IMG/VR virus record: IMGVR_UViG_3300037808_000652
Coordinates: 1 to 26,085 of that record
Length of the DNA stretch: 26,085 nt
Direction: 5' to 3' (one strand)
Origin: a virus
Under the pieces are notes generated by a model. It was not told where the DNA came from. It ran no database searches and saw only the letters and a program-made list of their open reading frames with translations. Of this stretch, positions 22,139 to 26,085 are shown in pieces (positions within the stretch are counted from its first letter, which is position 1; each line of letters starts with the position of its first letter). The position numbers and the translations under genes were made by a program.

Positions 22139-22655
22139 AATCGTTGAAGCCCTTTTAAAATTTTTTCCGCGCCTAGAAATCGTGGAACCGGATCAAATTG
22201 GCGTACTGCGCCGGTGCGGGAAAATAAAACGGCAGTTATCCCCCGGCGTTGTATTCTGTTATCCATACTTCGATGAGGTTTTTGTTTGCGTTGCCGCCAA
22301 GCAGATTTTACATATCCAAGAACAGAGTATAAAAACTTTGGATGGTAAAATTTTCGCGGTGAGCGGCGCGGTTTTGTTTATTGTTGAAGATCCCAGCAAG
22401 GCGATTATAGATATTGACGATCTGGACGAATACTTAGGCACGGAATTGGCGGGCAGGATTTCAGATTTTATTAGCTTAAATCAGTCCACAGAAATAAATA
22501 ACGAGAGCTTAAAAAAAAATTTAATGGTTCCGTACTTCCGCCAGAAAATTAGAGATGAATCCGGTATCGTGATTAATAAGGTTTTCGTCCATGATTTAGT
22601 ACCGCATAAAATCATTCGATTAATGAATACAAGTACAAGGGGGGAGGTGGAATAG
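22125..22655 (+). CDS. SPFH/Band 7 (stomatin-prohibitin-like) protein
   Basis: A 176-residue protein. LEIVEPDQIGVLRRCGKIKRQLSPGVVFCYPYFDEVF...QSIKTLDGKIFAVSGAVLFIVEDPSKAI...LAGRISDFISLNQSTEIN is the Band 7 order (a 'V...E.GV...GK....L.PG....P..D' opening, then 'T.DG....V...V...V.D'). Only a weak hydrophobic N-terminus (EIVEALLKF) is seen and the coiled-coil tail of host stomatins is short, so it may bind membranes or host HflK/HflC/FtsH scaffolds peripherally. AACAGGAGAA precedes the ATG, a partial start-associated element. It overlaps the previous gene by 14 bases. Confidence 0.8.
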   Translation: MTLSEIVEALLKFFPRLEIVEPDQIGVLRRCGKIKRQLSPGVVFCYPYFDEVFVCVAAKQILHIQEQSIKTLDGKIFAVSGAVLFIVEDPSKAIIDIDDLDEYLGTELAGRISDFISLNQSTEINNESLKKNLMVPYFRQKIRDESGIVINKVFVHDLVPHKIIRLMNTSTRGEVE

Positions 22656-22685
22656 TCCAGCACAAGGGAAATGGCGAAGCCGTTT

Positions 22686-22714
22686 TTGGATAAAATAGCC
22701 TTGTGAGGTACTAT
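22686..22714 (+). promoter_or_regulatory. Candidate sigma70 promoter for the lipoprotein gene
   Basis: TTGGAT (22686-22691) and TACTAT (22709-22714) are spaced by 17 bases, 32 bases before ATG 22747. With the terminator after the gene this makes a one-gene transcription unit. Confidence 0.55.
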
Positions 22715-22746
22715 ATCGGGGTATTTACAATTTTTCGAGGTTTGCC

Positions 22747-23076
22747 ATGCGATATTTAATAATTTTTATACTTCTTATTCCAGCCTGTGCAACACAAGAG
22801 CATTTGCCAAGAGTTTCGCCGGAATCCGCCGCCACTTTTTCGTGCCAGGGGATTGCTGATGAAATAAAAATTGCTGAAAATCACCTTGCTAATATCGGTG
22901 TTGGATTGGAACCGGAAGGAATGTTTGAGGCTATTTTACTTTCGCCGGTAATGGCACTCGACCACATGGAAGCGAATAAGGCAGAAGAAAATGCGGAATT
23001 AAGAATTGAGGATTTAGAAAAGTTACAGGTGGAAAAAGGTTGCGTGTTAATGGGCGAGAAAACCCCTCAAACCTAA
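22747..23076 (+). CDS. Phage lipoprotein, lysogenic-conversion candidate
   Basis: A 109-residue protein with signal peptide MRYLIIFILLIPAC and a lipobox IPAC with Cys at residue 14, so it should be lipidated and anchored in the envelope. The mature part is polar and helical, with two more Cys (CQG, KGC). I do not recognise a family. An independent promoter and a bidirectional-looking terminator, with no overlap to neighbours, are typical of 'moron' genes expressed from a prophage; superinfection exclusion is one possible job. It is alone here, so a spanin role is less likely. Confidence 0.72.
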   Translation: MRYLIIFILLIPACATQEHLPRVSPESAATFSCQGIADEIKIAENHLANIGVGLEPEGMFEAILLSPVMALDHMEANKAEENAELRIEDLEKLQVEKGCVLMGEKTPQT

Positions 23077-23095
23077 AAAGGAATGAGGGGCTTTT
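23063..23095. terminator. Terminator between convergent genes
   Basis: CCCCTCA (23063-23069) and TGAGGGG (23084-23090) form a perfect 7-bp stem, followed by CTTTTTG on the plus strand and preceded by AAAA (a T run on the minus strand). It serves the lipoprotein gene and could also stop the minus-strand operon. Confidence 0.8.
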
Positions 23096-23105
23096 TGTTA
23101 CACGG

Positions 23106-23447
23106 CTATTTGCCCCCCTTCTCATTCATTACGTCCAAATCTTCCTTCATTACATAAGGCGTGCGTTGCCAAGACCACATGACATAATAAGCCAAATCAT
23201 CTGCCGGATCGGTTCCTGATTCCATTTGGAACCCGACATACTTCTTGGCAATCTCAAAAAGTTTTCCCTCATCCATGCCGCCGCAGTTGTAATATTCCGT
23301 TTCGAATTTTTCGGAGATTTTTAAGGCTTCTTGCAAAACCTTTATCTGCTCGCCCTCATCTGGATTGTTGGCGTTATCATCGCAAAAATCTTGTATGCGC
23401 TGATGCGCCTGACTAATAACAATTTCCAGCGCCTGTTTAACTAACAT
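23106..23447 (-). CDS. Hypothetical protein of the minus-strand accessory operon
   Basis: A 113-residue protein from ATG 23447, chosen because GTGGAG lies seven bases before it. It is acidic and helical (VKQALEIVISQAHQRIQDFCDDNANNPDEGEQIKVLQEALKIS) and ends WSWQRTPYVMKEDLDVMNEKGGK. No family is recognised. It is the last gene of the minus-strand operon and overlaps the Cys-rich small gene by 11 bases. Confidence 0.65.
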   Translation of the reverse strand: MLVKQALEIVISQAHQRIQDFCDDNANNPDEGEQIKVLQEALKISEKFETEYYNCGGMDEGKLFEIAKKYVGFQMESGTDPADDLAYYVMWSWQRTPYVMKEDLDVMNEKGGK

Positions 23448-23556
23448 TTTTCGACTCCACTTTAAAATTTTCCGCACAAACTATGCAGATTTTTATCTCC
23501 CCTTTGATTAGCGGGAAATCGCATTTATCGCAACACTTCACCATATTATTTTCCAT
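23437..23556 (-). CDS. 39-residue zinc-ribbon-like protein
   Basis: A small frame, ATG 23556 to TAA 23437, with GGAGG nine bases upstream of the start. It contains CCDKCDF and CIVCAEN, two C-x2-C knuckles 15 residues apart, a classic zinc ribbon. It overlaps both neighbours by 11 bases, fitting a packed operon. It could bind nucleic acid or protein. Confidence 0.65.
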   Translation of the reverse strand: MENNMVKCCDKCDFPLIKGEIKICIVCAENFKVESKNVS

Positions 23557-23722
23557 CGGCTAAATCCTCCGGCGTAAGTTTAAATTCATATTCCAAAGCC
23601 CGCATTATTAGCATCCGTGCGGCGGTGGCGTGTAGCACGCCCTCCTGTTCCGCGAATCGGTTAATATAATCATCCATTTTTGTACTGGTTAAAATTTGAA
23701 ATTTGATCGGATAATTTACCAT
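23546..23722 (-). CDS. 58-residue ribbon-helix-helix-like protein
   Basis: From ATG 23722 with AAAGGGC upstream. The segment KFQILTSTKMDDYINRFAEQEGVLHATAARMLIMRALEYEF looks like a short beta strand followed by two helices, as in Arc/MetJ-type repressors ('i.v.l....d.i...a...g.s...a...l.r.l'). It could autoregulate the operon or bind the repeated start-associated element. It follows two tandem copies of that element. Confidence 0.6.
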   Translation of the reverse strand: MVNYPIKFQILTSTKMDDYINRFAEQEGVLHATAARMLIMRALEYEFKLTPEDLADGK

Positions 23723-23736
23723 TTACTTTGCCCTTT

Positions 23737-23750
23737 CTCTCATGTTAGGG
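23737..23750 (-). repeat. Start-associated element, copy 6 (variant)
   Basis: CCCTAACATGAGAG on the minus strand, upstream of the ribbon-helix-helix-like gene. Confidence 0.65.
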
Positions 23751-23756
23751 TGAACC

Positions 23757-23772
23757 GTTCTCTTGTTAGGGG
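23757..23772 (-). repeat. Start-associated element, copy 7 (tandem)
   Basis: CCCCTAACAAGAGAAC on the minus strand, only six bases upstream of copy 6; the only tandem pair in the window. Confidence 0.7.
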
Positions 23773-23785
23773 AACTGTTTAAATG

Positions 23786-23824
23786 GCGGGCATGGGGTAA
23801 TCGGAACCCTATGCCCGCTTTTTT
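23786..23824 (+). terminator. Strong plus-strand terminator
   Basis: GCGGGCATGGGGT pairs with ACCCTATGCCCGC through 13 bp including one GU, followed by six T (23819-23824). On the minus strand the stem has a mismatch and no T tract. It lies between minus-strand genes, so its apparent job is to stop antisense (plus) transcription. Confidence 0.8.
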
Positions 23825-23909
23825 ATAAAACCATTGCACCGCAAAGTATGATGTAGCCAAATATAGCGGCGGTTAAAACTTGCAACACATCCCAAAAAGT
23901 AATATTCAC
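23823..23909 (-). CDS. 28-residue membrane peptide
   Basis: GTG 23909 overlaps the stop of the upstream gene as GTGA and has a GGAG-like site (GATGGAG) close by; it ends at TAA 23823. The peptide is almost one TM helix (LQVLTAAIFGYIILCGAMVL). Coupling to the upstream gene and the clean stop before the terminator hairpin argue that it is translated. Confidence 0.5.
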   Translation of the reverse strand: MNITFWDVLQVLTAAIFGYIILCGAMVL

Positions 23910-24298
23910 TCCATCACCTCTTTGGCTAAGAGGTTGTGGTTTACTTCAATGAATCCTTCCGCGTTTGGCGTACCTGTTAAAATCTTATCCGCCAAATTAT
24001 TCCCATCTATTAATAAATTTTTTAATTCCGCCTCTGTTCGGGTTTGCATAATCCGCTTGGACAATTTACATACAATTTCAAATTTTCTAAGCACTGGTAC
24101 TACTCGATATTCTTCCTCATCGTAGCCCTCATCTTCGGCACGCAAGCCCAATTGAATTTCCGTGTTAATATCATCCAGAAATTCGGCAATATCGGCTTGC
24201 GCTTCCTGTTCGGTTTTGTAGCGAATTTTATTTCCATCGCCATCCGTCCAACAATTTATCCATCCATCGCAAATAGTGTAGGTTTGGACTTCAAACAT
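23906..24298 (-). CDS. Conserved acidic hypothetical protein
   Basis: A 130-residue protein beginning FEVQTYTICDGWINCWTDGDGNKIRYKTEQEAQADIAEFLDDI, a pattern found in phages and plasmids of marine proteobacteria, followed by ED-rich EDEGYDEEEYRVVPV. The role is unknown; the N-terminal half looks like a small beta-alpha domain. It is preceded by a consensus start-associated element four bases before ATG. Confidence 0.7.
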   Translation of the reverse strand: MFEVQTYTICDGWINCWTDGDGNKIRYKTEQEAQADIAEFLDDINTEIQLGLRAEDEGYDEEEYRVVPVLRKFEIVCKLSKRIMQTRTEAELKNLLIDGNNLADKILTGTPNAEGFIEVNHNLLAKEVME

Positions 24299-24302
24299 TT
24301 TC

Positions 24303-24318
24303 GTTCTCCTTGTTAGGG
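24303..24318 (-). repeat. Start-associated element, copy 8 (CCCTAACAAGGAGAAC)
   Basis: Consensus copy, four bases before ATG 24298. Confidence 0.9.
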
Positions 24319-24326
24319 GTTGGTTG

Positions 24327-24629
24327 TTACTTGATCCACTGTTTTTCGCGGTAATACTTCGCCGGTTGATATGATTTAATCCGCGTAAAGTTTGATATTT
24401 TTACGTTAGCCAAAAGATGTTTGCGGATTAATCGGTAGTGTATAAAATTGCCATTCGCGGCCACATAATTGTGATACGCTTCCATCGCCTTTTCTTTTTC
24501 ATCGAAACGATCAATCACTTGGAATATTTTTGGCGGTTTTGTTCTATTAATACCCGCCTCAATAGTTTCGTTTTCATATATTGATCGGTTGCATCCTTCG
24601 AGGTTGTATTCATAAAATTCTTGTGGCAT
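24327..24629 (-). CDS. Hypothetical protein
   Basis: A 100-residue basic protein: PQEFYEYNLEGCNRSIYENETIEAGINR then VIDRFDEKEKAMEAYHNYVAANGNFIHYRLIRKHLL. It is Tyr-, Asn- and Lys-rich with no recognised family and no membrane segment. It has its own start-associated element and lies eight bases upstream of the next gene's element. Confidence 0.6.
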   Translation of the reverse strand: MPQEFYEYNLEGCNRSIYENETIEAGINRTKPPKIFQVIDRFDEKEKAMEAYHNYVAANGNFIHYRLIRKHLLANVKISNFTRIKSYQPAKYYREKQWIK

Positions 24630-24633
24630 TTCA

Positions 24634-24650
24634 ATTCTCCGTTGTTAGGG
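24634..24650 (-). repeat. Start-associated element, copy 9 (CCCTAACAACGGAGAAT)
   Basis: A one-base-longer variant, four bases before ATG 24629. Confidence 0.8.
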
Positions 24651-24675
24651 TTTCCCTCTGGTTAAACACTTAATC

Positions 24676-24699
24676 GGAGCCACCCCGCAGGATGGCCCC
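24676..24699 (-). terminator. Intercistronic hairpin without T tract
   Basis: On the minus strand GGGGCCA pairs with TGGCTCC (one GU), between the stop at 24710 and copy 9. No U run follows, so it may be an RNA stability or regulatory hairpin rather than a terminator. Confidence 0.45.
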
Positions 24700-24709
24700 T
24701 GTTAAGGGT

Positions 24710-25192
24710 TTACCAACTTGACGAGTAATAAAGGTCGAGGTCGCAATCCGTTTCAAGGTATTCGCTTAACGCTTGTTCGGTGATTTTAATATCTTCAAAA
24801 TACCAATCGTTAATTTCAGTGTTCCCAAAAAAGAAACCTGATTGCGGAGGCAAAAGGGATTGGATTTTTTCAGGATTGTTTTTATTGCCCAATACAATTT
24901 TGCACAGGTCGCGAAGTTCGGCTAGTTGCTCCCTTGTTACATAGTATTCGCCGCAATTGTCATTCCCCTCTTGCACGTTATCGACAAACCATTTGTGGAT
25001 TTGGTTTGATTTCCGCCATTGAATAATTTTGTATTCGATACCGCTAATTGGAAGCCCAACAGCGGGGGTGCCTTGTTTTTGGTTTAATTCTGTAATCGTC
25101 TGTTTTATTACATTTTGAAATTCAACGTGCTTTGGATCGTAGTCATAAGTTGAAACGTATTGTTTGCCTGTTAAATATTGGTCTAAGCCCAT
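24710..25192 (-). CDS. Conserved phage/bacterial hypothetical protein (MGLDQYL family)
   Basis: A 160-residue protein with the recurrent signature MGLDQYL...IIQWRKSNQIHKWFVDNVQEGNDNCGEYYVTREQLAELRDLCKIVLG...LLPPQSGFFFGNTEINDWYFEDI. This small family is widespread in phages and prophages with unknown function; conserved W-R-K-x-N-x-I-H and GFFFG motifs suggest a ligand pocket. It sits in the middle of the minus-strand operon behind a consensus start-associated element. Confidence 0.78.
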   Translation of the reverse strand: MGLDQYLTGKQYVSTYDYDPKHVEFQNVIKQTITELNQKQGTPAVGLPISGIEYKIIQWRKSNQIHKWFVDNVQEGNDNCGEYYVTREQLAELRDLCKIVLGNKNNPEKIQSLLPPQSGFFFGNTEINDWYFEDIKITEQALSEYLETDCDLDLYYSSSW

Positions 25193-25196
25193 CGTA

Positions 25197-25212
25197 ATTC
25201 TCCTTGTTAGGG
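25197..25212 (-). repeat. Start-associated element, copy 10 (CCCTAACAAGGAGAAT)
   Basis: Consensus copy, four bases before ATG 25192. Confidence 0.9.
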
Positions 25213-25220
25213 GTTAAGGT

Positions 25221-25238
25221 GGGGGCCGTTAAGCCCCC
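25221..25238 (-). terminator. Intercistronic hairpin without T tract
   Basis: GGGGGC/GCCCCC around a six-base loop just after the DUF932 gene's stop and before copy 10. The minus-strand flank (ACCTTAAC) has no U run. Confidence 0.5.
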
Positions 25239-25247
25239 GTTAAAGGT

Positions 25248-26045
25248 TTAAGCGTATATTCCTACTTCCTCGAATACTTCGTGGACTCCGTAAATTGTCC
25301 GTTCCTGATTCGGTGCGGACATTGTTTTAGCTACTTGAGTGAAGGCGTTATATACGCTCCAAGCGTTCCCCTCACCGTGCATTTTTTGGTGTTCGGGGCT
25401 GAAATATTCGCCATGTACTTTCCCGATATCGTTCCAAGCAATTTTGTTCAATTCGGCGGCGGTTACTAAAATATTGTTGAAACAAATTTCGTCTACAAGC
25501 GATTTCTGCATTTTGTTTCCAGCTTCCGTAATTTCTTCGGCTTGGATAACGTAATTCTGCAAACCTTTGTGGACTTCTTCCTCTAGGTCGAGGCCGGTTG
25601 TGTGCTTTCGCCGTGTCTCGGCTCCTAACGCTTCATTGATAACCATTCCATTACTGCAAACGATTACCCAGCAACCCGTGAACATGGTTAAGGCGAATTT
25701 AAAATTGTTGGAATTTTTAAATCCGATCATCGGCTCAACTTGGCCTTCCATTGGCTTGATCTGTTTACCTTTGTGGAACATATCCACCGCAAGGCTTCCG
25801 TAAATTTCAGATCCACTCCCACCCACCAAAAACTTGTCACCTCGTTTGTCATTTTTCGCCAATTGGATTTCGTGGCCTTGTGAGTTGGTAAAAGTTTTCT
25901 CGTCCATTTGACGATCCATTTCGGCTAGTAAATCGCCGTGCTTAACTGGCTTCCATATTGGTCGATCATGTTTTGGAGGGTTGATTTTCATAACATCACC
26001 AATTTGTGCGGGTACTATTTTTTTGTTCTGGTTTGCTGTAAACAT
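25248..26045 (-). CDS. DUF932 phage/plasmid-like protein
   Basis: A 265-residue protein of the DUF932 type. The first 100 residues (HDRPIWKPVKHGDLLAEMDRQM...LAVDMFHKGKQIKPMEGQVEPMIGFKNSNNFKFALTMFTGCWVIVCSNGMVINE) contain the family core 'P.IG..NS.....A...FAG..VFVCSNGM', followed by helices with LNKIAWNDIG and WSVYNAFTQVAKTMSA near the end. These proteins are abundant on phages and plasmids and have no settled function. It is the most upstream minus-strand gene seen. Its element lies five bases before the ATG and a promoter is probably beyond the window edge. Confidence 0.82.
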   Translation of the reverse strand: MFTANQNKKIVPAQIGDVMKINPPKHDRPIWKPVKHGDLLAEMDRQMDEKTFTNSQGHEIQLAKNDKRGDKFLVGGSGSEIYGSLAVDMFHKGKQIKPMEGQVEPMIGFKNSNNFKFALTMFTGCWVIVCSNGMVINEALGAETRRKHTTGLDLEEEVHKGLQNYVIQAEEITEAGNKMQKSLVDEICFNNILVTAAELNKIAWNDIGKVHGEYFSPEHQKMHGEGNAWSVYNAFTQVAKTMSAPNQERTIYGVHEVFEEVGIYA

Positions 26046-26050
26046 TTTTA

Positions 26051-26066
26051 ATTCTCCTTGTTAGGG
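26051..26066 (-). repeat. Start-associated element, copy 11 (CCCTAACAAGGAGAAT)
   Basis: Consensus copy, five bases before ATG 26045. Confidence 0.9.
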
Positions 26067-26085
26067 TAAGTGGTTATTAACAATA

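Overview
The window is most of a temperate, siphovirus-like phage genome. The host is probably an alphaproteobacterium. That is inferred from a tail-gene order resembling the gene transfer agent/siphophage plan of that class and from a tRNA-Glu-type attachment site; the sequence does not prove it. Base composition and gene style look uniform throughout. The tRNA-like sequence beside the integrase is only the 3' half of a tRNA and phage genes continue on both sides, so this looks like a free or circular phage form (attP) rather than an integrated prophage.

Layout. (1) Positions 1-11340, plus strand: the late tail and host-recognition module. It runs from the end of a probable tail-terminator gene through tail tube, a tail assembly chaperone pair joined by a -1 frameshift at A-AAA-AAG, a short tape measure, two minor tail proteins, a DUF6950 NlpC/P60-like protein, a DUF5131 Cys-motif protein, a large tail-tip protein, fibre-like genes, and two small membrane proteins that may be lysis-related. 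No endolysin, terminase, portal or capsid gene is visible here. (2) 11294-11911: a minus-strand CI-type repressor, possibly extended by frameshifting into a Cys-rich tail, facing a consensus rightward promoter embedded in repeated operator-like sites. (3) 11909-12140: a promoter-proximal leader ending in an intrinsic terminator. (4) 12310-20375, plus strand: RecT annealase, a coiled-coil partner, a DUF669-like protein, a replication initiator, a TOPRIM primase-helicase, a run of small genes, a DUF1064 nuclease and a tyrosine integrase. (5) 20345-20567: attP, with a tRNA-Glu core flanked by identical 21-bp arm repeats. (6) 20598-23076, plus strand: an HTH-metallophosphoesterase, a dATP/dGTP diphosphohydrolase N-domain-like protein, an SPFH/Band 7 protein, and a lipoprotein with its own promoter and terminator. 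(7) 23106-26045, minus strand: at least eight small genes ending with a DUF932 protein, most of unknown function. They include three below 60 codons.

The most striking unexplained signal is a repeated element of consensus CCCTAACAAGGAGAA, found eleven times on both strands (some copies shortened or variant) directly before the start codons of transcription-unit-leading genes in the non-structural regions. It is absent before the tail genes. It contains the Shine-Dalgarno sequence plus a conserved upstream CCCTAAC block, and it resembles in concept the start-associated sequences described in cluster K mycobacteriophages. It suggests a common regulator of early and accessory genes.
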